Source of the DNA: a virus
DNA: 43,154 bases
IMG/VR virus record: IMGVR_UViG_3300023184_002205
Span: 1-43,154 of that record
Strand: one strand, 5' to 3'
Below the pieces are notes generated by a model. It had not been told where the DNA came from. It saw only the letters and a list, made by a program, of their open reading frames with translations, and did not search any database. A program made the position numbers and the translations under genes. Within the stretch, counting starts at the first letter, position 1; each line of letters begins with the position of its first letter. This document shows positions 1-7,303 of this stretch, one piece after another.

Positions 1-60
1 CAGGTGCGTCTAATAAGATAGCACCTGCTGAGTATGTATCGCTCTTATTAGACGCACCTG
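1..60. repeat. Perfect 18-bp inverted repeat at the contig edge
   Basis: Bases 1-18 (CAGGTGCGTCTAATAAGA) are the exact reverse complement of bases 43-60, with 24 bases between. It begins at the first base of the window and lies inside the 3' end of the porin gene, where the translation also stops looking like a porin. A fold-back assembly artefact is the simplest reading; a genuine terminator-like hairpin is the alternative. Confidence 0.85.
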
Positions 61-1168
61 AGTGTGCTTCTGACTCTACGCGATTGTATTCAGCTACTAA
101 GTTTAAATGCTTAGTTAGTGGGTGGTATGCACCAACAGTGATACGTTCGTTGCTGTCAACTAGGCTTGATGAATCTGATGCGTTAGCCTTGTCTAAGTTT
201 GATACGCCATATGCTAGACCAAGTTTTGTCTTAGTTGGCAATGTGTATGTACCTTGGACATAGTAACCATCTGAATCACGTTTGTTGCCTGAACTGTCAA
301 CGCCGTTTGAACCAAATGTTGTTGTACCAGCACCTTCACCTTTGTAATAGTAACCAGTTAGGCCAAATGCGCCGTATGTTGCATTAGCACCAACGTCTGC
401 AGCCCAAGCTGTATATTCACTACCTGATGTAGGTGTAACTTTGTAACTAGCACCCGATGTCCAAACTTTGGTAGTAATACCATTTGTAGCAAATGTATAA
501 GACACTTTACCTTCTAGACCAAAACGGTCTTGGTATAATGAGTTGCCACTTGCTTGGTTTGGATTAGTAATACCAACAGTTGCTTGTAAACCGTTCATGT
601 TAGGTGTTGTATAGCTGATTTGACCTTTCCATGCTGGATAGATATAACCAGTACCGATACCACCGTTAGTTGTTGCAGCACCGCTCACGCCTGCGCCAGC
701 ACCAACACCCAATAATGTCATATCGTTTAAGATAGCATCACTTGCGAAGATACCGATGTCTTTACCTAACTTGATAGAACCCCATGACTTGTCGCCAAAT
801 GATAGGTATGCTTGACGATTCAATGGAGTATTAGCATCACCAGCTGCGCCGTTGTCAGATGCATTTGGTTGGAAGCTGATCGTGAATTCTACATCAAGAT
901 CATTTTGACGGGTCTTACCTGTAAAACCTAACCATGATGGTAATAGGCCAGTGTTAATACCCACTGCTTTATTTTCACCTGTTGAATCTGGACGAGCCGC
1001 TAGGCCACCTGTAATTGAGTTATTACCATGAGCCTTAGTGTAATTAGCAAAAGCATTAACGTTACCGTTAATATCTAATGTCCAATCACCAGCTGGGATA
1101 ACAATACCAGCGTTTGCTGATGTTGCGAACAAACCTGCCAGCATTGTTGCGATTAATGATTTTTTCAT
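1..1168 (-). CDS. Outer-membrane porin, C-terminus cut by the window edge
   Basis: General diffusion porin of the trimeric Gram-negative type, forming a 16-stranded beta barrel in the outer membrane. The start at 1168 (MKKSLIATMLAGLFATSANA) is a clear Sec signal peptide with cleavage after ANA, and AGAGGAAT lies just upstream. About 389 codons are visible with no stop. The mature part alternates short beta-strand patterns with Gly/Asn/Ser-rich loops, as in betaproteobacterial porins (opening GIVIPAGDWTLDINGNVNAF). The last visible residues, SAGAILLDAP, look wrong for a porin end, which normally finishes on an aromatic residue; they fall in the inverted repeat at the contig edge. It follows the S-adenosylhomocysteinase gene after a 121-base gap, in the same direction. 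A phage-carried porin could change host permeability or block receptors; that is inference. Family call is strong, role unknown. Confidence 0.9.
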   Translation of the reverse strand, partial: MKKSLIATMLAGLFATSANAGIVIPAGDWTLDINGNVNAFANYTKAHGNNSITGGLAARPDSTGENKAVGINTGLLPSWLGFTGKTRQNDLDVEFTISFQPNASDNGAAGDANTPLNRQAYLSFGDKSWGSIKLGKDIGIFASDAILNDMTLLGVGAGAGVSGAATTNGGIGTGYIYPAWKGQISYTTPNMNGLQATVGITNPNQASGNSLYQDRFGLEGKVSYTFATNGITTKVWTSGASYKVTPTSGSEYTAWAADVGANATYGAFGLTGYYYKGEGAGTTTFGSNGVDSSGNKRDSDGYYVQGTYTLPTKTKLGLAYGVSNLDKANASDSSSLVDSNERITVGAYHPLTKHLNLVAEYNRVESEAHSGASNKSDTYSAGAILLDAP

Positions 1169-1193
1169 TACTTATTCCTCTCTTGTTTAATTT

Positions 1194-1238
1194 GTTGCAT
1201 AAAAGCCACAGAATAAAATTCTGTTGCACATAAGCCAC
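1194..1238 (-). promoter_or_regulatory. Hairpin flanked by direct repeats in the porin leader
   Basis: The gap between the S-adenosylhomocysteinase stop and the porin start holds two near-identical 16-mers, GTTGCATAAAAGCCAC (1194-1209) and GTTGCACATAAGCCAC (1223-1238), which differ at two positions. The inverted repeat CAGAATAAAATTCTG (1209-1223) sits between them. It could be an operator, a leader hairpin or a weak terminator of the upstream operon. No poly-U tract follows the hairpin on the minus strand, so termination is doubtful. No clear -35/-10 pair for the porin was seen. Confidence 0.4.
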
Positions 1239-1289
1239 GTTTCTATTTAGTTACGTGATTAGTATATAAAAATATTATATTATGATCTA

Positions 1290-2579
1290 TTAATATCGAT
1301 AACTATTGGGCTTGTAGGGGCCATCGACCGCAACGCCAATATACGCGGCTTGTTCAGCGGTTAACGTAGTTAAATGTGCGCCAATCTGTGCTAAATGTAA
1401 TTGGGCAACCTTCTCGTCCAATTGTTTTGGCAGTAGATAAATTTTACCAATTTCATAGTTAGCATAGTTATTGAACATTTCAATTTGTGCCAGAACTTGA
1501 TTAGTAAAACTATTACTCATTACATAACTCGGATGTCCTGTAGCACAACCTAGATTTACTAATCGACCTTTAGCCAACAAGATGATGCGTTTGCCATCTG
1601 GAAAAATCACGTGATCGACTTGTGGTTTGATTTCTTCCCAAGCGTATTGCTCAAGACTTGCTACGTCAATCTCACTGTCAAAGTGTCCAATGTTACAGAC
1701 TATACTGTTATGTTTCATACGCTTCATGTGTTCGTGAGTAATAACATTAATATTACCTGTGGCAGTCACAAAAATGTTAGCGTGTTCTGCGGCAAAGTCC
1801 ATGGTAGTCACAAAGTAACCTTCCATAGCGGCTTGTAAGGCACATATTGGATCAATCTCAGTTACCCAAACTCTGGCACCTAAACCACGTAGACTCGCGG
1901 CACTGCCTTTACCCACATCACCAAATCCTGCTACTACTGCTACTTTACCTGCGATCATACTGTCAGTGGCACGTTTGATGCCGTCAACTAAACTTTCACG
2001 GCAACCATACAAGTTGTCAAACTTGCTTTTAGTTACACTATCGTTCACGTTAATAGCACGTAACTTAAAATTGCCGTCTTTTATCGCCTCATTGATTTTG
2101 TGTATACCAGTTGTAGTTTCTTCAGTGACCCCACGGATGCCTTCTAATAGATCAGGATGATTTTTGTGGACCCACCATGTGAGATCATGCCCGTCATCTA
2201 ATAGCATATTAGGTTTCCACATAGGGTCTGGTGCTTGTATCGTCTGTTCAATACACCACCAATATTCTTCTTCTGTTTCACCTTTCCATGCAAACACAGG
2301 GATCCCCTGATCTGCTAAGGCTGCTGCAGCATGATCCTGTGTTGAAAAAATGTTACACGAACTCCATCTGACTTCTGCGCCGAGTGCTACTAATGTCTGC
2401 ACTAACACTGCTGTTTGGATAGTCATGTGTAGGCTACCTGCGATGCGAGCACCTTTAAGTGGTTGCTGGTCTCGATATTCGTCGCGAACTGCTATTAATC
2501 CTGGCATTTCTGTTTCAGCTATGGCGATTTCTTTGTGTCCCCATTCTGCCAACTCTATGTCTTTTATTTTGTAATCCAT
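1290..2579 (-). CDS. ahcY: Adenosylhomocysteinase (S-adenosyl-L-homocysteine hydrolase)
   Basis: Cleaves S-adenosylhomocysteine to adenosine and homocysteine using tightly bound NAD, relieving product inhibition of methyltransferases. The 429 residues cover the whole family: N-terminal substrate domain ([19 protein letters not shown] near 179-197), Rossmann NAD motif GFGDVGKG at 218-225, the GHFDSEIDV region, and the conserved C-terminal tail ending KPNSYRY. The length matches the short (~430 residue) form rather than the ~470-residue form with an extra insertion that I recall for betaproteobacteria. It is the last gene of a tight five-gene run: the desaturase gene ends one base upstream. In context it probably recycles SAH made by the phage methyltransferase at 10743-11666 or by the B12-type radical SAM enzyme two genes upstream. 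Function is very likely; the reason a phage carries it is inference. Confidence 0.95.
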   Translation of the reverse strand: MDYKIKDIELAEWGHKEIAIAETEMPGLIAVRDEYRDQQPLKGARIAGSLHMTIQTAVLVQTLVALGAEVRWSSCNIFSTQDHAAAALADQGIPVFAWKGETEEEYWWCIEQTIQAPDPMWKPNMLLDDGHDLTWWVHKNHPDLLEGIRGVTEETTTGIHKINEAIKDGNFKLRAINVNDSVTKSKFDNLYGCRESLVDGIKRATDSMIAGKVAVVAGFGDVGKGSAASLRGLGARVWVTEIDPICALQAAMEGYFVTTMDFAAEHANIFVTATGNINVITHEHMKRMKHNSIVCNIGHFDSEIDVASLEQYAWEEIKPQVDHVIFPDGKRIILLAKGRLVNLGCATGHPSYVMSNSFTNQVLAQIEMFNNYANYEIGKIYLLPKQLDEKVAQLHLAQIGAHLTTLTAEQAAYIGVAVDGPYKPNSYRY

Positions 2580-2580
2580 G

Positions 2581-3360
2581 TTAATCCCTTATTGATTTAA
2601 AAGTTAATTTTTGCACATAAAAATCTATATTCAACCATTTCCATATTCCTGACCCATAGTATGGTTCAGTTTGTGTCCGATCATTATCATGATGATATTG
2701 ATGCCAGCACTGGCTACCGTAAACAAGCACTAACCAATTTTTATCTTCTAATTTTAATTTATGCGTTAGCCAATCGATAGTTTTCCATATGATTAACCAA
2801 CTCCAGATCGGGAATATAAACCAGGCGATAAAAGTCCAAAAAGATGTTAGGGTTAGCCATAAGATAATGTTAATTACACAGACATGTGCCCAATACTGTT
2901 GGAAAAATCTATATAGGCGTGTGTCTATCACGGTGATCCTACTGGTATCAACATAATACCAAGGTGCTGGTGCTGAAATATCGAGACAATATCCCAATGG
3001 ATGATCAGCACGATCAAGTTTCGCTTGCGTTGGATCTTTTTCTGTTTCATAAAATTCGTGATGTTTCCAGTGATAGCTGGCTTTATTAAAAGGCGATTGG
3101 AAATCTCCAGCCGCTATTCTCCAATATCCTAAAAATTCAACAAGTTCCGATCTTGGTTTTAATAACTTATGGACATGGAACTCGTGATATATACCAATAT
3201 AGATAGATTCAACGATTCGCCAGATAAGAAAACTCACTACAAATTGCCACAACGGCACAAAGAAAAAAGCAGGCAAGACCAAGAATGTTAGATACAGCCC
3301 CCGACGTGCATTAAACTTATAAAATAAAAAAAGAAATTTGTCTAATATTAATTGTTTCAT
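2581..3360 (-). CDS. Membrane fatty-acid desaturase/hydroxylase family protein
   Basis: Integral-membrane di-iron enzyme of the fatty acid desaturase superfamily (259 residues). The three histidine boxes that hold the di-iron centre are visible: HEFHVH at 59-64, HWKHH at 97-101 and HQYHH at 220-224. Hydrophobic segments lie around residues 22-58 and 155-195, in the usual positions between boxes. It differs clearly from the other desaturase of the operon (4970-5806), so this is not a recent duplication. The start is 2 bases after the stop of the radical SAM gene, and the S-adenosylhomocysteinase gene begins 1 base after its own stop. The substrate could be a membrane acyl chain, a carotenoid or another lipid; hydroxylases and ketolases share these boxes, so the exact reaction cannot be read from the sequence. 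Confidence 0.8.
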   Translation of the reverse strand: MKQLILDKFLFLFYKFNARRGLYLTFLVLPAFFFVPLWQFVVSFLIWRIVESIYIGIYHEFHVHKLLKPRSELVEFLGYWRIAAGDFQSPFNKASYHWKHHEFYETEKDPTQAKLDRADHPLGYCLDISAPAPWYYVDTSRITVIDTRLYRFFQQYWAHVCVINIILWLTLTSFWTFIAWFIFPIWSWLIIWKTIDWLTHKLKLEDKNWLVLVYGSQCWHQYHHDNDRTQTEPYYGSGIWKWLNIDFYVQKLTFKSIRD

Positions 3361-3362
3361 TG

Positions 3363-4970
3363 CTAATCTCGCATAAATTCCGGTGCTTTAAAATTACGAT
3401 CTAACATAATTTGTTTTTCATTATCACTGACATAATCAATACTTTTCCAAAGTAATTGTTGATATTTGGCAAATCTTGATTGTTTAGCTAGTCGTAGGTC
3501 ATGCCAGCGTATATCACGTAATTTAGTAGCGCAGGCTTCTTTAAAGTCAAATCCTAAATTAGCTATCTGGAAGGCCATTGACGCTCGCATATTATTTACC
3601 TGCCACATTCTTCGCATGAAACTTTGTTCTAACTCTAATGCACGATTTAAATCCATGTGTGGACTTTCCCATACTACTGTTTCATTCATAAACTGTGCTT
3701 CTAAATCTGTGATATCTTTTTCTTTTTTTACTTTATATCCATACTTTGAAAAGTCTGTACCAAACACGCTCAGATAATTCGCATAACCTTCTGGTTGTAT
3801 CCATAAGGTATAAAAATCACTCGAATCAACTGCTATCTCTCCTGATTCTATACGTTCAACTGTGGAGATCATCTGCTCCTCTGATTCTAAAGGTAATCCT
3901 ACTATAAATGATGAATGTAACAACAAATCATTGCCATAGCGACTTTTTAGTTCTGCGATGGTTTTAATTAGCTTGTTAGGGTCACCACCTTTGCCAATGA
4001 TTTCGCCTGTAGGCGCATGCATGCTTTCTAAGCCAAAGTGTGCTCCACGCCACCCACTGTCAAATAGTAAATCAATAGTATGTGGTTTAGCAGTTAAGAG
4101 ATCTAATCTTATGTAAGCCCAATATTCCAATTGGAATGGTAGACTTTTACTGACCTGTAGGATCATTTCTAATTTTTCAACACTGTCATTAAATGTATCG
4201 TCTAAGAAGAAATATCGAGTGATGCCGAATTGCTCATAGTTGTAAATTAGTTCTTGTTTTAATAATTCTATATCTTTTATGTAGTCTAATTTCTTTTTAC
4301 CATTTAATGGATAACTACAGAACTTACATCTAAAAATACATCCTCGAGCTATTTCAATCGGTAGTGTTTCACCTGGTAAGATAATATCTTGGGGTTGCCA
4401 CTGCATCCTGGTATTTACAAAATCAAATGATTCTGCTCCTGCACCATCTATGATCGTGATTCCAAATAGATTTTTAATCCAACTTTTAGGTTTTGGAAGT
4501 TTGCGGATTAGTATGTCTGCAAATTCTATTACTGTGGTGTCGGAATATCCCTTAAAGATATAGTCAACATTTTTGTTACTAACTGTGGCCAATGCTTTAG
4601 GGCCTCCTAAGACAATTTTACAGTTAGGATTCTTTTGTTTTACAGCCTGCGCAAGTAAATTCCCTTGTTCAAATCCATGAGGTAACAAGGTATTTTTATC
4701 TGACCTATGATATTTTACTTCGCCAGTTTCTGTTGGAGTTTGATCTACTATCTTGTAAAAAAAATTATTAAATCCAACAAATAATGTATGCTCGTTTACC
4801 AGATGGGTAACTGTTGATATGAGATCATCCAGATCCCACATATTCAAGTGATGTATAACCGTAGCATCTATGCCTTGATTTCTCAAAGCATTTGCAACCG
4901 TATACGGTCCAACATTCTTGTTAAGGAATATAGGATCCGTGATATCTGATAACAGAATAACGTTATACAT
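3363..4970 (-). CDS. B12-binding-type radical SAM protein
   Basis: Radical SAM enzyme of the cobalamin-binding/Elp3-like architecture (535 residues). The N-terminal ~150 residues look like a Rossmann-type B12-binding-like domain (GPYTVANALRNQGIDATVI near 21-39, VLGGP near 120-124), but no DxHxxG cobalamin-ligand motif is seen, so any cobalamin would bind base-off without that His. The radical SAM cluster motif CIFRCKFC sits at 211-218 (Cys211, Cys215, Cys218), followed by FFLDDTF and GLESMHAPTGEIIGKGG, typical of the TIM-barrel core. The C-terminal ~150 residues are unassigned. It starts in a TAATG overlap with the desaturase stop, implying translational coupling, and lies between two desaturases and near an SAH hydrolase. 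Such enzymes include methylases and ring-forming enzymes acting on lipids; the substrate is unknown. Confidence 0.85.
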   Translation of the reverse strand: MYNVILLSDITDPIFLNKNVGPYTVANALRNQGIDATVIHHLNMWDLDDLISTVTHLVNEHTLFVGFNNFFYKIVDQTPTETGEVKYHRSDKNTLLPHGFEQGNLLAQAVKQKNPNCKIVLGGPKALATVSNKNVDYIFKGYSDTTVIEFADILIRKLPKPKSWIKNLFGITIIDGAGAESFDFVNTRMQWQPQDIILPGETLPIEIARGCIFRCKFCSYPLNGKKKLDYIKDIELLKQELIYNYEQFGITRYFFLDDTFNDSVEKLEMILQVSKSLPFQLEYWAYIRLDLLTAKPHTIDLLFDSGWRGAHFGLESMHAPTGEIIGKGGDPNKLIKTIAELKSRYGNDLLLHSSFIVGLPLESEEQMISTVERIESGEIAVDSSDFYTLWIQPEGYANYLSVFGTDFSKYGYKVKKEKDITDLEAQFMNETVVWESPHMDLNRALELEQSFMRRMWQVNNMRASMAFQIANLGFDFKEACATKLRDIRWHDLRLAKQSRFAKYQQLLWKSIDYVSDNEKQIMLDRNFKAPEFMRD

Positions 4971-5806
4971 TAATTGTTATCTATCCTCATTTTTCCTTGT
5001 TCAGTTTGTGGTCCTGGCACAGCTAAGAATTTTTCAATGAACCAAGCACTGATATCGCTTTCACCTTTTTTAACGGCAAAATCATATAGTTGCGCATTAG
5101 CATGATGATTATTGTGTAATCCTTCCCCAAGGCTAAATGTCTGCACCCACTGATTGTTACGACTTGTATCCTCAGTTTCAAAATTCCTATAACCCCAACT
5201 ATGACCAACACAGTTTACCCATACATTCAACTCAATGTGATAGATCAAACTCGGAACTGCTAACAGATACAAGGTCAGATGCCAATCGACTAACAGCGTT
5301 ATAGCTGTTAACGCACCCCAAATCTTATAGTAATGGTCGTGTATAAATCTATATGTGGGGTGAGATATTAGATCACGCGGGGTCATTCCACCTCGTTCCA
5401 TGAACCAACTAAGACTGTTGAATTCCCAAATACCTAATGCCGTATACAATTTGCCATCATTTTTTGGACTATGCCAATCTGTAGGCTGATCCGTTACTCT
5501 ATGATGCTGACGATGATTGCGTGCATACTGTATGGGACTGCCGACACCCAATAACAGACTGGTCCACGCCATCAGGCGTTCCCCGTTTAGTGTAGTATTG
5601 AAGCTCTTGTGGCTAAAATATCTGTGCATACCCACACTGTGTCCTATCAACTGTATGATCTTACTCCATACCAGCGCAGCTAATAACCACCAAGCACTCA
5701 CATCAACAAACACGCGATAGATTGCATAAAAACTTACCAAGTATATAATCGCTAAAAATATCCTATACTTGTTTGTGTTTATTTTCTTTTTCAAATATTC
5801 TATCAT
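4970..5806 (-). CDS. Acyl-CoA/acyl-lipid desaturase (delta-9 type)
   Basis: Membrane di-iron desaturase (278 residues) resembling the acyl-CoA delta-9 family. The boxes are GHSVGMHRYFSH (HxxxxH at 56-61), HRQHH at 98-102 and HNNHH at 231-235, with the family sequence SLGEGLHNNHH around box three and a GHSWGYRNF region near 201-209. Hydrophobic segments lie near 15-55, 80-92 and 163-200. It would introduce a double bond in saturated acyl chains at the cytoplasmic membrane, using O2 and an electron donor that is not encoded here. It starts 4 bases after the acyltransferase stop and overlaps the radical SAM start. Host membrane remodelling during infection is the obvious inference; a role in making an unusual lipid together with the radical SAM enzyme is the more interesting one. 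Confidence 0.88.
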   Translation of the reverse strand: MIEYLKKKINTNKYRIFLAIIYLVSFYAIYRVFVDVSAWWLLAALVWSKIIQLIGHSVGMHRYFSHKSFNTTLNGERLMAWTSLLLGVGSPIQYARNHRQHHRVTDQPTDWHSPKNDGKLYTALGIWEFNSLSWFMERGGMTPRDLISHPTYRFIHDHYYKIWGALTAITLLVDWHLTLYLLAVPSLIYHIELNVWVNCVGHSWGYRNFETEDTSRNNQWVQTFSLGEGLHNNHHANAQLYDFAVKKGESDISAWFIEKFLAVPGPQTEQGKMRIDNN

Positions 5807-5810
5807 AATT

Positions 5811-6542
5811 TTATCCTGAAATATTTCTTTCTTGTTCGTCTTGTTCTACATCACTGCGGCGCATCATGCGTCCTGAATATGCAGCCGTTGTGCCTGGTTC
5901 CATGCTTTTAACTACGTAGGCATGCCCGTGCACCTTAACGTCATCACCCAATGTTAAATTTTCGCCGTAACGGCCTGGAACCACAGTTGCGTTACAGCCA
6001 ATGAATACATTATTGCCTGCTTTGACTCCGCCAGCTAAGAAGCCTTTTACGCTGACAAAACAGTTTTCTCCCATTTCAACATCATGACCAAATGCCGCAT
6101 AGTCTAATGCTTCACAGAAATCACCCCATTTAACGTCATCTCGGATATCAACCCATCGCCCAGTAAATGCTCCTCGGCCTAAGGTGCTACCTCGACTAAT
6201 TTTTGTTTCAGGATGAACGAGGCTATGGACAGGTAAATTTAGATCTTTAATTAATTGTATGCGCATCTTGCGTAGACTGTATCCACTTTCTTCAGGTTTT
6301 TCAGCACGGCTATTACCGTCCCACCCATTACCTAAGAAGAACATAGCATCTGCATATTTTTGTGGATTATCGTATAGTTCAAGATCACTACCGATACATG
6401 GAACACCCTTGATAACGTGCCCTACTGGATAAAATCTATCTAAAAATCCCAAGACTTCAATCCCTAACAGTTCACAATTTTCTGTCAGAAAATCAAATCC
6501 CCAGCGACTACCTATAAAAATAATTGGTTTTTGTTTAGCCAT
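5811..6542 (-). CDS. NeuD/PglD-like sugar O- or N-acyltransferase (left-handed beta helix)
   Basis: 243 residues with the two-part layout of NeuD/PglD-like sialic-acid and bacillosamine acetyltransferases: an N-terminal Rossmann-like part (KPIIFIGSRWGFDFL, then VLGFLDR and GVPCIGSDLEL) and a C-terminal left-handed beta helix with hexapeptide-type repeats (ISRGSTLGRGAF, GENCFVSVKGFLAGGVKAGNN, VFIGCNATVVPG, LTLGDDVKVHGHAYV). A His within YAAFGHDVEMG may be catalytic. Such enzymes use acetyl-CoA to modify nucleotide-linked or free amino sugars. It is the first gene of the five-gene run, with AAGGAATT ahead of the ATG and a sigma70-like promoter at 6575-6603. The sugar and acyl donor are unknown. 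Confidence 0.75.
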   Translation of the reverse strand: MAKQKPIIFIGSRWGFDFLTENCELLGIEVLGFLDRFYPVGHVIKGVPCIGSDLELYDNPQKYADAMFFLGNGWDGNSRAEKPEESGYSLRKMRIQLIKDLNLPVHSLVHPETKISRGSTLGRGAFTGRWVDIRDDVKWGDFCEALDYAAFGHDVEMGENCFVSVKGFLAGGVKAGNNVFIGCNATVVPGRYGENLTLGDDVKVHGHAYVVKSMEPGTTAAYSGRMMRRSDVEQDEQERNISG

Positions 6543-6574
6543 TAGAATTCCTTTTCAAATAAAAGCGATAACTT

Positions 6575-6603
6575 ATTATTACAGATAAATTATCAAATGT
6601 CAA
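6575..6603 (-). promoter_or_regulatory. Sigma70-like promoter for the acyltransferase-SAHH operon
   Basis: On the minus strand TTGACA (6598-6603) is followed, after 16-17 bases, by the -10-like sequence TAATAAT (6575-6581). It lies 32 bases or more upstream of the ATG at 6542, with an AAGGAAT ribosome binding site between. This is the only good promoter upstream of the five tightly packed genes down to 1290. Confidence 0.6.
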
Positions 6604-6636
6604 ATTTAAATGGCTAGCAGAAGGATTCTGCATACA

Positions 6637-6740
6637 GACGGCGTTAAGTGATAACATCACTATAAAGGATCGATATCCCCCGTCATTCATTATCGGCGTT
6701 AAGTGATAACATCACTAAAAGGGGTCGATACCCCCCGTCA
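6637..6740. repeat. Tandem structured repeat with two covarying hairpins per copy
   Basis: Two copies (6640-6684 and 6695-6739) share GGCGTTAAGTGATAACATCA and the end CCCCCGTCA. Each holds hairpin A, AGTGAT-AAC-ATCACT, and hairpin B. Hairpin B is GGAT-CGAT-ATCC in copy 1 and GGGGT-CGAT-ACCCC in copy 2, so the stem bases change together while the loop is kept. Copy 1 is enclosed by GACGG/CCGTC. On the minus strand hairpin B of copy 2 is followed by TTTT, so it could terminate the omega operon. Hairpin A has no such role. The whole 6543-6793 gap holds only this, the promoter at 6575-6603, a third small hairpin (CAATC-GAAT-GATTG near 6754-6767) and a late-promoter-like octamer. Confidence 0.7.
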
Positions 6741-6779
6741 ATAGTCTTGACGTCAATCGAATGATTGGCGTTGCAACTT

Positions 6780-6787
6780 TATTTATC
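6780..6787 (-). promoter_or_regulatory. Late-promoter-like octamer GATAAATA
   Basis: A minus-strand GATAAATA lies just after the stop of the small basic protein gene. The next gene in that direction starts about 240 bases away at 6542. It would send a late transcript through the tandem hairpins toward the lipid operon. Octamers like this can occur by chance in AT-rich DNA, so support is weak. Confidence 0.3.
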
Positions 6788-6793
6788 TGGAGT

Positions 6794-6991
6794 TTATTCT
6801 TGCGGGGGATTTCTGCTGGGTTTTTGGCTTGTTGCTGGGTCACTGAATTTACGATTTTTACCCGCAGCCTGCGCAAGTTCTGCCTCAATCATTAGATTAA
6901 GGAATTTCCTGCGTGTATGAGCATCTTTAATGCCTCCAGCTAATTTTTTAGAGGTTTTTGAAAGGTTAAAACTTGAAGTGGGTTTAGCCAT
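6794..6991 (-). CDS. Small basic protein of unknown function
   Basis: 65 residues, rich in Lys, Ser and Arg, with a predicted helical middle (RRKFLNLMIEAELAQAAGKN) and a Pro/Ser-rich tail. I do not recognise a family. It starts 9 bases after the stop of the omega-like gene, with AAGGAAT ahead of its ATG, so the two are almost certainly co-transcribed from the promoter at 7275-7303. Co-expression with an RNA polymerase subunit homologue, its small size and its charge would fit a host-takeover or transcription-linked early protein, but that is inference. Confidence 0.7.
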   Translation of the reverse strand: MAKPTSSFNLSKTSKKLAGGIKDAHTRRKFLNLMIEAELAQAAGKNRKFSDPATSQKPSRNPPQE

Positions 6992-7000
6992 TTGTATTCC

Positions 7001-7243
7001 TTATCTGATTTTGTTTAAATATTCTGCGCCAAATTTGCCTTGATCAATTTCACAAAGTGCTTCAACGATAGGTTTATTAACGTGTTTGGTTCTATCACCA
7101 TTCTTTTCTGCGAAAGTGCGTTTGTTAGCTATTTCGCGGGCCCGGGCCGCCGCGGCTAAAATCATTTTGTAACGACTGCCATCAAATACTTTTAGGCAAT
7201 TATCGATGTTATATCTTTCAACGGTGTTTATTGTTGCTTTCAT
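7001..7243 (-). CDS. rpoZ-like: RNA polymerase omega subunit-like protein
   Basis: 80 residues from the ATG at 7243, which has TAAGGAC about 8 bases upstream; a longer in-frame start at 7285 would lie upstream of the likely transcription start and is rejected. The core matches the RpoZ/Rpb6 family in order: SRYKMILAAAARAREIA (23-39, compare NRFDLVLVAARRARQM of E. coli omega), then after a short linker KPIVEALCEIDQGKF (57-71, compare KTTVIALREIEEG). Omega latches the C-terminus of beta-prime and helps polymerase assembly and ppGpp binding. The linker RTFAEKNGDRTKHVN is longer and more basic than in host omegas. It is the first gene of a short operon with a consensus early promoter. A phage omega could replace the host subunit to redirect polymerase. 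Family call is good; the role is inference. Confidence 0.75.
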   Translation of the reverse strand: MKATINTVERYNIDNCLKVFDGSRYKMILAAAARAREIANKRTFAEKNGDRTKHVNKPIVEALCEIDQGKFGAEYLNKIR

Positions 7244-7274
7244 ATTGCAGTCCTTATATGATAATCTAACTACA

Positions 7275-7303
7275 ATTATACACAACTAAAGTGTAGTTGT
7301 CAA
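7275..7303 (-). promoter_or_regulatory. Consensus sigma70 promoter of the omega-like operon
   Basis: Minus strand TTGACA (7298-7303), a 17-base spacer, and TATAAT (7275-7280): a perfect match to the sigma70 consensus. The predicted start of transcription is near 7268, giving a leader of about 25 bases with TAAGGA before the ATG at 7243. The -35 box overlaps the end of the upstream gene. A strong early promoter is expected for a host-takeover function. Confidence 0.85.

Noticed and set aside
1-1168. Porin as host DNA wrongly joined to the phage contig
   Set aside because: Possible but not preferred: direction, spacing and base composition continue smoothly from the phage operon. Reads are needed to settle it.
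6637-6740. CRISPR array or attachment site
   Set aside because: Only two copies, adjacent and hairpin-forming, without regular spacers, and no integrase or Cas gene is present.
7244-7285. Longer N-terminus for the omega-like protein
   Set aside because: The extra 14 codons overlap the -10 box and predicted transcription start; the ATG at 7243 has a good ribosome binding site.
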